Origin: Flavobacterium chryseum
GTDB taxonomy: Bacteria > Bacteroidota > Bacteroidia > Flavobacteriales > Flavobacteriaceae
NCBI RefSeq assembly: GCF_004362015.1
Contig: NZ_SNWW01000002.1
Coordinates: forward strand, 186,001 to 250,000
DNA length: 64,000 bases
Direction of reading: 5' to 3'
Positions within the stretch are counted from its first letter, which is position 1. Each line of letters opens with the position of its first letter. The notes below the pieces were generated by a model. It saw only the letters and a program-made list of their open reading frames with translations. It had not been told where the DNA came from and did not search any database. A program made the position numbers and the translations under genes. Positions 7,631 through 16,968 of the stretch are shown here, one piece after another.

Positions 7631-8689
7631 ATGAAAGTAAAAAACCTTATTTATGCCCTTATAATTATTGTTCTCGGAGGATTTATCGCTTACAGAGTTA
7701 TATCTAACAAAAGTAAAAACGACGAATCTAAAAAATCTGGTGACAAAGACAAACCTACAAGTGTTACCGGAATAGTGGTTAAAACTTCTACTTTCGATAA
7801 TAATTTATCTTTGTCTGGATCTATTGAAGCCAATGAACAAATAGAAATTCATAGCGAAGTTTCGGGAATTGTAGAAGGTATTTATTTTACAGAGGGAACG
7901 TATGTAAATAAAGGTCAGGTACTTTTTAAAGTAAATGATATTGAATTAAAAGCACAATTAAGACAGGCCGTTACGAAAGAAGGTCTTGCTGGCGAAAACG
8001 AAAGAAGAGCCAAATTGCTATTGCAAAAAGAAGCCATTAGTCAGGAAGAATTTGATGTGGCGAATGCAGATTATGCTTCGATGAAAGCGCAAAGTCAGTT
8101 AATTAGAGCTCAAATTGCAAAAACAGCTGTAAAAGCGCCATTTTCAGGAAAAATCGGATTACGTTCTATTTCACCGGGAACTTATATTACACCAACCGTT
8201 TTGGTAGCAAAATTGGTTAATACAGGAAAATTAAAAATCACATTTTCAATTCCTGAAAAATATGCTGCACAAGTAAAATCGGGTTCAACCATTGATTTTT
8301 CTGTTTCAGGATCTGATAAAGTATACACTGCAAAAATCTACGCCATCGAACCGGAAATTGAAGTAGCAACCCGTACCTTAAAAATTCGTGCCATTGCAGA
8401 TAATATCGACGGAAAACTTTTCCCTGGAACATTTGCAGATGTAAAATTACCTTTAAATATTATTAAAGATGCTATTGTCGTTCCCACAGAAGCAATTGTT
8501 CCTGTACAAGACGGTAAAAAAGTATATATCTCGAATATGGGCAAAGCCAAAGAAATTATGGTCGATGCCACAACAAGAACAGATTCTTCTATTTTGATTT
8601 TATCAGGACTAAAGGCCGGAGACACCTTGATTACAAGTGGCGTAATGTCCTTAAAAAATGAAGCTCCGATAAAAGTTAAAGTAAAATAA
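7631..8689 (+). CDS. RND efflux periplasmic adaptor (membrane fusion protein)
   Basis: The 352-residue protein has an N-terminal membrane anchor (residues 5-25), then the biotinyl-lipoyl half motifs EIHSEVSGIVEGIYFTEG and VKAPFSGKIGLRSISPG flanking a short alpha-helical hairpin. Beta-barrel and membrane-proximal domains follow. This is the HlyD/AcrA-type adaptor linking an inner-membrane RND pump to an outer-membrane channel. The pump and porin genes follow directly, so the operon is complete. The substrate cannot be read from the sequence. Confidence 0.92.
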   Translation: MKVKNLIYALIIIVLGGFIAYRVISNKSKNDESKKSGDKDKPTSVTGIVVKTSTFDNNLSLSGSIEANEQIEIHSEVSGIVEGIYFTEGTYVNKGQVLFKVNDIELKAQLRQAVTKEGLAGENERRAKLLLQKEAISQEEFDVANADYASMKAQSQLIRAQIAKTAVKAPFSGKIGLRSISPGTYITPTVLVAKLVNTGKLKITFSIPEKYAAQVKSGSTIDFSVSGSDKVYTAKIYAIEPEIEVATRTLKIRAIADNIDGKLFPGTFADVKLPLNIIKDAIVVPTEAIVPVQDGKKVYISNMGKAKEIMVDATTRTDSSILILSGLKAGDTLITSGVMSLKNEAPIKVKVK

Positions 8690-8716
8690 TTTTAGATTTT
8701 AGATTTCAGATTAAAT
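8689..8716. repeat. 7-nt-period array (ATTTTAG words)
   Basis: Four units (ATTTTAG twice, ATTTCAG, ATTAAAT) start at the last base of the adaptor stop codon. An opposite-polarity array follows at 8800-8827. Confidence 0.5.
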
Positions 8717-8753
8717 TATCAGGAATCTAAATCCATTTAAATAATATAATTAT

Positions 8754-8812
8754 AGATTTTTAGATAAAACGTTTAAGGTTGAATAAATCTTAAACGTTTT
8801 ATCTAAAAATCT
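8754..8812. repeat. Perfect 24-bp inverted repeat between adaptor and pump genes
   Basis: Arms 8754-8777 and 8789-8812 are exact reverse complements with an 11-nt loop. The hairpin lies in the 140-bp adaptor-pump spacer and its right arm merges with an AAATCTA-type array that ends two bases before the pump ATG. No U-run follows, so it is more likely an mRNA stability or expression-balancing element than a terminator. Confidence 0.85.
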
Positions 8813-8827
8813 AAAATCATAAATCAC
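8800..8827. repeat. 7-nt-period array (AAATCTA words) abutting pump start
   Basis: Four units (TATCTAA, AAATCTA, AAATCAT, AAATCAC) end two bases before the ATG at 8830, the same placement as the array before recG. Confidence 0.5.
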
Positions 8828-8829
8828 CT

Positions 8830-11800
8830 ATGAGTTTATCAACTACAAGTATAAGAAGACCCGTTTTAACCATTGTACTGAATCTTTTGATTATTTTATT
8901 CGGTTTTATTGGTTACACTTTTTTGGGTGTTCGAGAATTCCCTTCAATTGATCCCGCACAGGTTTCGATCAGAACCAATTACACCGGAGCCAATTCTGAT
9001 ATTATAGAATCACAAATTACAGAACCGCTTGAAAAAGCCGTAAATGCTATTGACGGAATCAGAAATATTACATCATCCAGTAATCAGGGAAGCAGTAATA
9101 TTACCATAGAATTTAACTTAGACAAAAATCTTGAAGAAGCTGCAAATGATGTTCGTGATAAAGTTTCGCAAGCCGTTCGAAGCTTACCGCAAGATATCGA
9201 TGCGCCGCCGGTAGTTTCTAAAGCAGATGCTGATAGTGAATCTATTATTTCGATGACGGTTCAGAGTGATAGCAGAAGTTCTTTAGAATTAAGTGATTAT
9301 GCCGAAAATGTTATTTCACAACGTTTAGAAACAATTCCCGGAGTTAGTGGTGTACAAATCTGGGGGCAAAAACGTTACGCCATGCGTTTATGGATTGATC
9401 CTGTAAAATTAACAGCTTACGGTTGTACCGTTGCCGAAGTTCGCGATGCTTTAAACGCACAAAATGTCGAATTACCTTCTGGAAAACTAACCGGAAATAA
9501 TACCGAATTAACCGTAAAAACAATCGGAAATTTATCTAAACCGGAAGAATTTAATAATATTATAATTCGTACTGATGGCGATAAAATTGTTCGTTTAAGT
9601 GATATTGGAAGTGCTGAATTAGGACCTGAAAATATCGAAACTTCCTTAACGTCTTCAGGACTTCCAATGATTGGATTGGCAATTGTGCCAATGCCTGGTG
9701 CTAATTACTTAGATATTTCGAAAGAGTTTTATAAAAAATACGATGCTTTAAAGAAAGATCTCCCAAAGGATATCAAACTAAATATTGCACTTGATAATAC
9801 GCTGTTCGTAAAAAAATCAGTACTTGAAGTGGCTGAAACTTTAGGGATTTCTATTATTCTGGTAATTATTATTATCTATTTATTTTTTAGAGACTGGGCA
9901 ATTGCTTTCAGGCCTTTAATTGATATTCCGGTTTCGTTAATTGCTACTTTCTTTATTATGTGGCTTTTCGGATTCTCTATTAATGTATTAACCTTATTGG
10001 CTATCGTTTTAGCAACTGGTTTGGTTGTAGATGACGGAATTGTGGTAACAGAGAATATCTTCAAAAAGGTTGAGGAAGGAATGTCACCAATTGAAGCGGC
10101 GATAAAAGGTTCTAATGAAATTTTCTATGCTGTAATTTCGATTTCGGTAACTCTTGCAGCGGTATTTTTACCTGTAATTTTCTTAGAAGGTTTCGTTGGT
10201 CGACTCTTTCGGGAATTTGGTGTGGTAATTGGCGCAGCAGTTTTAATTTCTGCCTTTGTATCATTGACATTAACGCCAATGTTGAATGCGTATTTGATGA
10301 AAGGCGGAGAACAGAAAAAGTCTAAATTCTACATAAAAACAGAACCGTTTTTTGAAAAATTAAATAGCGGTTATGCAGATTCTTTGGGGCGTTTCATGAA
10401 TAAAAAATGGATTAGTTTCCCTATTTTGATTGTTTGTTTTGGATTGATTTATCTGTTTTTTACCATACTCCCAAAAGAAACTGCACCGTATGATGACCGT
10501 AGTTCTGTAACGATGCGTATGACAACTCCTGAAGGTTCTTCTTACGAATATACTAATCGATTTATGCAGGAAATGTCAAAATTGGTTGATGATTCTATTC
10601 CGGAGAAAAAAGTAAGTTTAGTAATTACTGCGGGAGGCTCGGGAGGTTCTGCGACCAATTCCGGATTCATCAGGCTTTCGTTGAAAGAACCAGATGAAAG
10701 AGAGAAATCTCAAAAAGATATTGCTGATAAATTAACCAAATGGACTAAAAAATATCCGGATGCTAAAACATCTGTAATTCAGCAGCCTACAATTGCCGTA
10801 AACCGACGTGGAGGTTTACCTATTCAGTATATTATTCAGGCGCCAAATTTTGAAAAACTAAGAGAAAAAATTCCGGTTTTCATGGATGAAGTGGGAAAAA
10901 GTGATGTATTCTCAACAAGTGATGTGAATCTGAAATTTAATAAACCCGAAATCAACGTAACTATTGATCGCGCAAAAGCAGAAAGTTTAGGAATTTCGAT
11001 TATGGATATTGCGCAAACACTGCAGCTTTCGTTAAGCGGACAACGTTTTGGATATTTCATTAAAAACGGAAAACAATATCAGGTTATTGGTCAATTTGAT
11101 CAAGAAGACCGTTCAAAACCTTTAGATCTGACTTCTATCTTTGTAAAAAGTAAAAGCGGGCAACTTATTCAAATGGATAATGTTGTAAAAGTCGAAGAAC
11201 AAAGTAATCCGCCACAGCTATATCATAATAATAGATATATGTCGGCAACCGTTGCTGCAGGTTTAGCACCGGGAAAAAGTATCAGCGACGGAATTGAGGA
11301 AATGGACAGAATTAAATCTAAAGTTTTAGACCAAAGTTTTACAACAGATTTAAGTGGAGAATCGCGAGATTTCGTTGAAAGTAGTTCTAATACTTCCTTC
11401 GCTTTTGGATTGGCTTTATTATTAATCTTTTTGATTCTGGCAGCGCAATTTGAAAGTTTTATCGATCCGTTTATTATCATTTTAACGGTGCCAATGGCAG
11501 TCGCAGGAGCTTTATTCTCCTTATGGTTATTCAATCAAACCTGGAATATTTTTAGCCAGATTGGAACCGTAATGCTTATTGGTTTGGTAACCAAAAACGG
11601 AATTTTGATTGTTGAATTTGCGAATCAGTTGAGGGAACAAGGCAAACCAAAATTAGAAGCTATTTTAGAAGCTTCAGAAGCGCGTTTACGTCCAATTTTG
11701 ATGACGAGTCTAGCGATTGCCTTAGGAGCTTTACCAATTTCAATGTCGCTTGGAGCCGCTTCTACCAGTAGAATCGGGATGGGAGTTGTAATTGTTGGAG

Positions 11801-11925
11801 GAACTATTTTGTCACTGGCATTAACTCTATTTGTAATTCCGGCGATTTATTTAATGTGGTCTAAAGCCAGAAAACATTATCCGGAATTCGATCACATCGA
11901 AGAATACGAGAAAGAAAGTAAATAA
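8830..11925 (+). CDS. RND efflux transporter permease (HAE1 type)
   Basis: The 1031-residue protein has the AcrB architecture: a first helix, a large periplasmic loop, helices 2-7, a second periplasmic loop and helices 8-12. The proton-relay aspartates are visible in TM4 as GLVVDDGIVVTEN (around residues 398-410). LIGLVTKNGILIVEFAN is the TM10 counterpart with the conserved lysine. It should export small molecules from the inner membrane or periplasm with proton influx. It is transcribed with the adaptor upstream and the TolC-like gene downstream. The Asp pair indicates drug/hydrophobe rather than metal efflux, but substrates are unknown. Confidence 0.95.
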   Translation: MSLSTTSIRRPVLTIVLNLLIILFGFIGYTFLGVREFPSIDPAQVSIRTNYTGANSDIIESQITEPLEKAVNAIDGIRNITSSSNQGSSNITIEFNLDKNLEEAANDVRDKVSQAVRSLPQDIDAPPVVSKADADSESIISMTVQSDSRSSLELSDYAENVISQRLETIPGVSGVQIWGQKRYAMRLWIDPVKLTAYGCTVAEVRDALNAQNVELPSGKLTGNNTELTVKTIGNLSKPEEFNNIIIRTDGDKIVRLSDIGSAELGPENIETSLTSSGLPMIGLAIVPMPGANYLDISKEFYKKYDALKKDLPKDIKLNIALDNTLFVKKSVLEVAETLGISIILVIIIIYLFFRDWAIAFRPLIDIPVSLIATFFIMWLFGFSINVLTLLAIVLATGLVVDDGIVVTENIFKKVEEGMSPIEAAIKGSNEIFYAVISISVTLAAVFLPVIFLEGFVGRLFREFGVVIGAAVLISAFVSLTLTPMLNAYLMKGGEQKKSKFYIKTEPFFEKLNSGYADSLGRFMNKKWISFPILIVCFGLIYLFFTILPKETAPYDDRSSVTMRMTTPEGSSYEYTNRFMQEMSKLVDDSIPEKKVSLVITAGGSGGSATNSGFIRLSLKEPDEREKSQKDIADKLTKWTKKYPDAKTSVIQQPTIAVNRRGGLPIQYIIQAPNFEKLREKIPVFMDEVGKSDVFSTSDVNLKFNKPEINVTIDRAKAESLGISIMDIAQTLQLSLSGQRFGYFIKNGKQYQVIGQFDQEDRSKPLDLTSIFVKSKSGQLIQMDNVVKVEEQSNPPQLYHNNRYMSATVAAGLAPGKSISDGIEEMDRIKSKVLDQSFTTDLSGESRDFVESSSNTSFAFGLALLLIFLILAAQFESFIDPFIIILTVPMAVAGALFSLWLFNQTWNIFSQIGTVMLIGLVTKNGILIVEFANQLREQGKPKLEAILEASEARLRPILMTSLAIALGALPISMSLGAASTSRIGMGVVIVGGTILSLALTLFVIPAIYLMWSKARKHYPEFDHIEEYEKESK

Positions 11926-11993
11926 TTTATTAGTTCTGAATTCACAAATTTCATTTAAAGTTATTTGTGAATTCAGGGCAAAAGAAACCAAAT

Positions 11994-13304
11994 ATGAATA
12001 CTACAATTTTGTTCCGCAGTTTGCTAATATTCTTCCTTTGCATTACAAAAATTAATGCGCAGGAAGTCCTGACTATTGAAGAGGCTATGAAAATAGCGTT
12101 GGAAAATAATTTCGAAATTAGAATTGCAAAAAATAACACGAAAATCAGCGAAACCAATGTAACTATTGGTAACGCCGGAATGCTGCCAATTGCCACAGCT
12201 TCGGTAACAGATAATAATAGCATTCAGAATTCATCGCAAACCCGTCAGGACGGTACTTCGACATCATTAGACAACGCCAAAAACAACAGTTTAAACTACG
12301 GCATTAGTCTTGGCTGGACAGTTTTTGACGGAATGAAAATGTTTGCCAGATTAGATCAGTTAAAAGAACTTCAAAAATTAGGCGATTCTGAATTTAAGAG
12401 AATTGTTTTGGTGAAAATTGGTCAGGTTAATTCTTCTTATTATGATTTAGTACAGCAACAGCAACAATTGGCTGCGTTAGATACCACAATCGTAATTTCT
12501 AAACAAAGATTAGAGTTAGCCCAAAATCGTTTTACGATTGGAAAAGCTTCAAAATTAGAAGTTTTAAACGCTCAGGTTGATTTAAATTCAGATCAGGTTG
12601 CTTTATTAAGACAAAAGGAATCTTATGCTAATGCTAAAATTTTACTGAATCAATATTTGGCGCGCGACCCGAAAATAGATTTCAAAGTAACTGATTTAGT
12701 AACTGTTGACAATACTTTAGTTTTAGCTAATTTAATGGATTTAGCACAAAAACAAAATCCGGGATTAGAATCGCAAATCATCAATAAACGTATTGCAGAA
12801 TTACAACTCAAACAAGTTAAAGCAAATCGATATCCTGTTGTAACTTTAAATTCAGGTTATAATTTTGCCGATAGTCAATCAAGTTTAGGATTTACAAGCC
12901 AATCCTCTGCAAGAGGTTTAAATTATGGTTTTACTGCATCTGTAAATGTATTTGATGGTTTTAATCAACATCGAAATGAGAAAGTCGCTAAAATTCAAAT
13001 CGAAAATTCTCAAATTGCAATCGAACAGCAAAACATGATTTTGAACACACAATTAAGTACTGCTTTTCAAACGTATTTGACCAATCTGGAATTAATTGAT
13101 TTGGAACAAGATAACGAAGCAATAGCAAAACAAAATCTTCAGATTACATTAGATAAATTCAGAATTGGAACCATCACAACTATTGATTTTAGAACGGCTC
13201 AGCTAAATTATGTAAACGCAAAAGTGCGTTACAGCAATGCGCAATATGAGGCAAAATTATCTGAAATTGCATTGAAAGAATTAGCGGGAAATATTAATTT
13301 TTAA
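11994..13304 (+). CDS. TolC family outer-membrane channel
   Basis: A GTG at 11967 is also open, but the ATG at 11994 is preferred because it puts a signal peptide at the N-terminus (MNTTILFRSLLIFFLCITKINAQ). The mature part of about 410 residues has the two-fold helical repeat of outer-membrane efflux proteins, with FTIGKASKLEVLNAQVDLN and the matching FRIGTITTIDFRTAQLNYVNA. It completes the tripartite pump, 68 bp after the RND gene. Confidence 0.92.
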   Translation: MNTTILFRSLLIFFLCITKINAQEVLTIEEAMKIALENNFEIRIAKNNTKISETNVTIGNAGMLPIATASVTDNNSIQNSSQTRQDGTSTSLDNAKNNSLNYGISLGWTVFDGMKMFARLDQLKELQKLGDSEFKRIVLVKIGQVNSSYYDLVQQQQQLAALDTTIVISKQRLELAQNRFTIGKASKLEVLNAQVDLNSDQVALLRQKESYANAKILLNQYLARDPKIDFKVTDLVTVDNTLVLANLMDLAQKQNPGLESQIINKRIAELQLKQVKANRYPVVTLNSGYNFADSQSSLGFTSQSSARGLNYGFTASVNVFDGFNQHRNEKVAKIQIENSQIAIEQQNMILNTQLSTAFQTYLTNLELIDLEQDNEAIAKQNLQITLDKFRIGTITTIDFRTAQLNYVNAKVRYSNAQYEAKLSEIALKELAGNINF

Positions 13305-13332
13305 TTTAAATTTGTTTCCAAAACAATTTTAA

Positions 13333-14196
13333 ATGATCTCATACAATACCAAAGAGTGGTTTTCCTTTATCTTCCATTTTCACAAATCTGACACCGTTAG
13401 AAAATTATTTCCAATTATGCTGGCTATCGGAATTTATGCCGCAGCAGTAGGTTATCTGGAAGTAGAATATTTTAAAATTGGGAAAAACGACTACATTCAT
13501 AATATTCCGATTATGCACGGAATGTTGGGTTTTGTAATTTCATTATTACTTGTTTTTAGAACCAATACAGCCTACGATCGCTGGTGGGAAGGCCGTAAAT
13601 TATGGGGAGCTCTCGTAAATAACAGCCGTAATCTTGCCATAAAACTTTCGGCTATGCTGAAGGATGAAAACGACAGAAAGTTTTTCAGGAAATTTATTCC
13701 TACCTATGCCTCCATTTTATACAAGCATCTTAATGATAATGAAACCAGTAAACAACTTTTTGAAGATGTAGATCTGGAAATTGACCATCATAAACACAAA
13801 CCAAATCAGGTTAAAAGAATGATGTTTCATAAGATTAATAACTTGTACGAAACAAAAAAAATTACCGGAGACCAACTCCGAATTTTAAATGAAGAATTAC
13901 AATCGTTTACTGATATTTGCGGTGCGTGTGAGAGAATAAAAAACACGCCCATTCCCTACTCTTATAGTGCTTTCATCAAGAAATTTATTTTCTTCTATAC
14001 GATGACTTTACCATTTGGATATTCTGTAAGTTTGGGCTATTTTGTAGCGCCAGTAGTTGTTTTTATTTTTTATGTTTTGGCGAGTTTAGAACTTATTGCC
14101 GAAGAAATTGAAGATCCGTTTGGCGATGATGAAAATGATTTACCAACGAAAAAAATATCAGAAAACATCAAAAAACATGTTGAAGAATTAATTTAA
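13333..14196 (+). CDS. Bestrophin family anion channel
   Basis: The 287-residue membrane protein belongs to the bacterial bestrophin (UPF0187) family. Visible hallmarks are RTNTAYDRWWEGRKLWGALVNNSRN around residues 76-100 and the late IEDPFGDDENDLP acidic segment. Bacterial homologues form pentameric ion channels in the inner membrane. It starts 28 bp after the TolC-like gene, so it is probably read through from the efflux operon. Why a channel would be coupled to an efflux pump is not evident. Confidence 0.9.
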   Translation: MISYNTKEWFSFIFHFHKSDTVRKLFPIMLAIGIYAAAVGYLEVEYFKIGKNDYIHNIPIMHGMLGFVISLLLVFRTNTAYDRWWEGRKLWGALVNNSRNLAIKLSAMLKDENDRKFFRKFIPTYASILYKHLNDNETSKQLFEDVDLEIDHHKHKPNQVKRMMFHKINNLYETKKITGDQLRILNEELQSFTDICGACERIKNTPIPYSYSAFIKKFIFFYTMTLPFGYSVSLGYFVAPVVVFIFYVLASLELIAEEIEDPFGDDENDLPTKKISENIKKHVEELI

Positions 14197-14212
14197 TAAT
14201 TCTTGAAAATTA

Positions 14213-14261
14213 AATTAATGAATTGTCTCATTTCGACTTGAAGTGAAACAATTCATTAATT
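14213..14261. terminator. Hairpin between bestrophin and hisIE (convergent ends)
   Basis: A perfect 14-bp stem (14213-14226 with 14248-14261) encloses a 21-nt loop containing TCATTTCGAC. It lies between two convergent genes and probably serves as a shared stop signal, though U-runs are weak. Confidence 0.55.
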
Positions 14262-14267
14262 CAAATA

Positions 14268-14864
14268 TTATTTCTGGCGCTTCTTCAAAACATCCACAAC
14301 ATCATTTAGTTGAAAACCTTTTGCCTGCAATAAAATCAAGTAATGAAATAACAAATCAGCGCTTTCGCTAAGGAACAAATCATCATTATCATCTTTGGCT
14401 TCAATAACGACTTCTACAGCTTCTTCGCCAACTTTTTGTGCAATTTTATTGATTCCTTTTTCGAATAGAGAAGCTACATAGCTTTTCTCAGAATCGGCAT
14501 TTTCTCTGCGAGTTGCAATGGTTTTTTCTAACTCAGAAATAAAACCGTAATTTTCTTTATTTTCTTCTTGCCAGCATGTATCTGCTCCCGTATGACATGT
14601 TGGTCCTACTGGTTTTGCCTGAATTAAAAGTGTATCGCCATCGCAGTCATTTTTTATATCTACAAGATTCAGGAAATTACCACTTTCCTCGCCTTTTGTC
14701 CAAAGCCTTTGTTTTGAACGGCTGAAAAAAGTAACCTTTTGAGTTTCAATTGTTTTTTGAAGCGATTCTTCGTTCATATAACCCAACATCAAAACATTTT
14801 TTGTTTCTGAATCCTGAATAATGGCAGGAATTAAACCGTGTGCGCTTTTTATATCTATGTTCAT
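14268..14864 (-). CDS. hisIE: Bifunctional phosphoribosyl-AMP cyclohydrolase / phosphoribosyl-ATP pyrophosphatase
   Basis: The 198-residue fusion carries HisI at residues 1-110 and HisE at 115-198. HisI shows FFSRSKQRLWTKGEESGN, the metal-binding DCDGDTLL and CHTGADTCW. HisE shows GEEAVEVVIEA and the ADLLFHYLIL helix. It catalyses steps 2 and 3 of histidine synthesis. It is the last gene of the his operon, 79 bp after hisF; that spacer holds two 7-nt arrays. Confidence 0.95.
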   Translation of the reverse strand: MNIDIKSAHGLIPAIIQDSETKNVLMLGYMNEESLQKTIETQKVTFFSRSKQRLWTKGEESGNFLNLVDIKNDCDGDTLLIQAKPVGPTCHTGADTCWQEENKENYGFISELEKTIATRRENADSEKSYVASLFEKGINKIAQKVGEEAVEVVIEAKDDNDDLFLSESADLLFHYLILLQAKGFQLNDVVDVLKKRQK

Positions 14865-14868
14865 TTTT

Positions 14869-14948
14869 ATTTTAGATTTTAGATTTCTGAACTCTTTTTA
14901 TTTTTTAGATTAAATCTTACTTCTTTCTTCTTGCTTCTATTTCCTAAA
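14869..14948. repeat. Two 7-nt arrays in the hisF-hisIE spacer
   Basis: ATTTTAG-type units occupy 14869-14889, just upstream of the hisIE start in coding orientation. TTCTTNC-type units occupy 14914-14948 and run over the hisF stop codon (14944-14946). Confidence 0.5.
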
Positions 14949-15699
14949 GTCTAACTTCTATATCATTCTTTCTTAATTCTTCTTTTAGAGCTTTGATTTC
15001 AATTTCTTTAAAGTGAAAAACGCTTGCCGCCAAAGCTGCATCAGCTTTTCCTTCTTTAAAAGAATCGACAAAATGCTGTATATTTCCGGCACCTCCCGAA
15101 GCAATAATCGGAATATTTATTAAAGTTGATAATTTAGCCAGCGCTTCGTTTGCAAAACCATTTTTAGTCCCGTCATTGTCCATCGAAGTGAATAAAATTT
15201 CACCTGCTCCGCGTTCTGCAACTTCTACAGCCCAATCAAAAAGATTTAGTTCTGTTGGTACTTTTCCACCCATTAAATGCACAATCCATTGTCCGTCAAT
15301 TTGTTTGGCGTCGATTGCAACAACAACGCACTGGCTTCCAAATTTTTGCGCTAAATCGTTAATCAATTGCGGATTTTTAACTGCCGATGAATTAATAGAT
15401 ACTTTATCAGCGCCATTATTCAGGAGAATCTCAACATCTTCAACAGATGAAATTCCGCCGCCAACCGTAAACGGAATATTGATTTTCTCAGCTACGCTTC
15501 GCACCATATTCACCAGTGTTTTTCTGCGTTCTTCCGTTGCCGAAATATCCAGAAAAACCAGTTCGTCCGCTCCTTCGTCAGAGTAGATTTTAGCCAGTTC
15601 AACCGGATCGCCTGCATCACGTAAATCTACAAAATTAACGCCTTTTACAGTTCTTCCGTTTTTTATATCCAGACAGGGAATGATTCTTTTTGCTAACAT
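14944..15699 (-). CDS. hisF: Imidazole glycerol phosphate synthase subunit HisF
   Basis: This is a 251-residue beta/alpha barrel starting [20 protein letters not shown]; the ATG at 15699 fits the family better than an in-frame start at 15726. Catalytic aspartates are visible in PCLDI (Asp11) and VAIDAKQ (about Asp130), and the phosphate loops as GGGISS and ASGGAGN. HisF uses ammonia from HisH to make IGP and AICAR. It is separated from hisA by a NIPSNAP gene. Confidence 0.95.
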   Translation of the reverse strand: MLAKRIIPCLDIKNGRTVKGVNFVDLRDAGDPVELAKIYSDEGADELVFLDISATEERRKTLVNMVRSVAEKINIPFTVGGGISSVEDVEILLNNGADKVSINSSAVKNPQLINDLAQKFGSQCVVVAIDAKQIDGQWIVHLMGGKVPTELNLFDWAVEVAERGAGEILFTSMDNDGTKNGFANEALAKLSTLINIPIIASGGAGNIQHFVDSFKEGKADAALAASVFHFKEIEIKALKEELRKNDIEVRL

Positions 15700-15704
15700 T
15701 TTTT

Positions 15705-15790
15705 TAGTTGTTTCACAGAGATTCACGAAGATTTCACAGAGATTGACAAAGATTATTTTTGTAATCTTTGTGTTTTTGCTTTGTGTAGCT
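15705..15790. repeat. Repeat-rich spacer upstream of hisF
   Basis: Imperfect copies of TTCACAGAGATT and an inverted pair ACAAAGATTA / TAATCTTTGT fill the spacer between the NIPSNAP gene and hisF. Similar CACAGAG words recur at 63941-63980. Confidence 0.45.
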
Positions 15791-15821
15791 TTGCGAAATT
15801 ATCTTACTTGTTTATATCTAT

Positions 15822-16133
15822 TTATTCGAACACCGGACGTAAAAAATTCCTTTCGTAACTTATAATACATCTTGTATCTTCTGCAATCTTAAAAGCTTCC
15901 ACACACTCTTTATCGTCTTTTGAAAACATTTTCTTTCTGTAGTTTTCATAATCTGCAAAACTCGGAAATGAAAATAAAGCATAAGCAATATTATTTGCTC
16001 CTTCTGAAGGCATAAAATAGCCGTGATGCTGACCTCCCAAACGATTGACAATTTTAATCCATCTCTTGCTGTAATCTTCAAAAGCTGCTAATTGATACGG
16101 ATCTATGATGTATTTTAAGTGACAAGTTATCAT
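15822..16133 (-). CDS. NIPSNAP family protein inside the his operon
   Basis: The 103-residue protein is a single ferredoxin-like alpha/beta NIPSNAP domain (start MITCHLKYIIDPYQLAAFEDY, with a central GGQHHGYFMPSEG loop). The family often acts as small dimeric domains, but no reaction is established here. The start codon lies 3 bp past the hisA stop, so it is almost certainly co-transcribed with hisA and hisF. Its place between two core his genes is unusual and may mean a role in the pathway or only a hitchhiking gene. Confidence 0.75.
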   Translation of the reverse strand: MITCHLKYIIDPYQLAAFEDYSKRWIKIVNRLGGQHHGYFMPSEGANNIAYALFSFPSFADYENYRKKMFSKDDKECVEAFKIAEDTRCIISYERNFLRPVFE

Positions 16134-16136
16134 AAT

Positions 16137-16862
16137 TTATTTTTTAATGATATAATTTTCAAGTTGCTTAAGAGAAATTCTACCTTCGTAAATCGCTTTT
16201 CCGATGATTGTTCCTTCACAACCTAGCTCAGCTAATTTAGGCAATTCATCAAACGTTGAAATTCCTCCCGAGGCGATTAGTTTTACTCCAATTGCTTCTC
16301 CTAATATTTTCTCATACAAATCAAAACTTGGACCTTCTAACATTCCGTCTTTTGCAATATCAGTGCAAATAACATACTGAATTCCTTTACTTTGATAATC
16401 CTGAATAAACGGAATCAACTGTTCATCTGAATCTTCTAACCATCCAGAAACGGCAATTTTTTCATCTTTAGCATCGGCACCAAGAATTATTTTATCTGAA
16501 CCGTATTCCGAAATCCATTTTTCAAAAATCGCTCTGTTTTTTACCGCAATACTTCCTCCGGTTATTTGGTTGGCACCGCTTTCAAAAGCAATTCTTAAAT
16601 CGTCATCTGATTTTAAACCGCCGCCAAAATCAATTTTTAAACTGGTTTGACTGGCAATTTGTTCTAATATTTTATAATTAACGATTTTGCTCGATTTTGC
16701 ACCGTCTAAATCTACTAAATGTAAATATTCGATTCCGTGTGCTTCAAATGATTTTGCGACTTCAAGCGGGTTTTCATTGTAAATTATTTTAGTATCGTAA
16801 TCACCTTTTGATAAGCGAACGCATTTTCCGTCAATGATGTCTATGGCTGGTATTATTCTCAT
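16137..16862 (-). CDS. hisA: ProFAR isomerase HisA
   Basis: The 241-residue barrel begins [23 protein letters not shown]; Asp8 is the first catalytic acid and the second is in [15 protein letters not shown]. Phosphate-binding glycines appear in DFGGGL and ASGGIST. It opens the ribose of ProFAR to PRFAR, the substrate of HisF-HisH. It follows hisH by 86 bp of heptamer arrays and precedes the NIPSNAP gene by 3 bp. Confidence 0.95.
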   Translation of the reverse strand: MRIIPAIDIIDGKCVRLSKGDYDTKIIYNENPLEVAKSFEAHGIEYLHLVDLDGAKSSKIVNYKILEQIASQTSLKIDFGGGLKSDDDLRIAFESGANQITGGSIAVKNRAIFEKWISEYGSDKIILGADAKDEKIAVSGWLEDSDEQLIPFIQDYQSKGIQYVICTDIAKDGMLEGPSFDLYEKILGEAIGVKLIASGGISTFDELPKLAELGCEGTIIGKAIYEGRISLKQLENYIIKK

Positions 16863-16869
16863 TTTTATT

Positions 16870-16968
16870 ATTTTAGATTTCTGATTTTAGTTTTTAGATT
16901 CTAAAAATTGAAATTGATTTTTTAATGTTGAAATTGGAATTTGGGATTTTATGAATTGGAATTTAATT
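16870..16968. repeat. 7-nt arrays in the hisH-hisA spacer
   Basis: Five units of ATTTTAG type fill 16870-16904, including a gapless palindrome TTTTTAGATTCTAAAAA. TTGGAAT-type units fill 16927-16968 and run through the hisH stop codon (16949-16951). Confidence 0.55.

Noticed and set aside
11967..11993. GTG start 9 codons upstream of the TolC-like gene
   Set aside because: The ATG at 11994 gives a clean signal peptide; the extension MNSGQKKPN would put charged residues before it.
15700..15726. HisF start at 15726
   Set aside because: The family start [12 protein letters not shown] is at 15699, and the upstream codons lie in a repeat.
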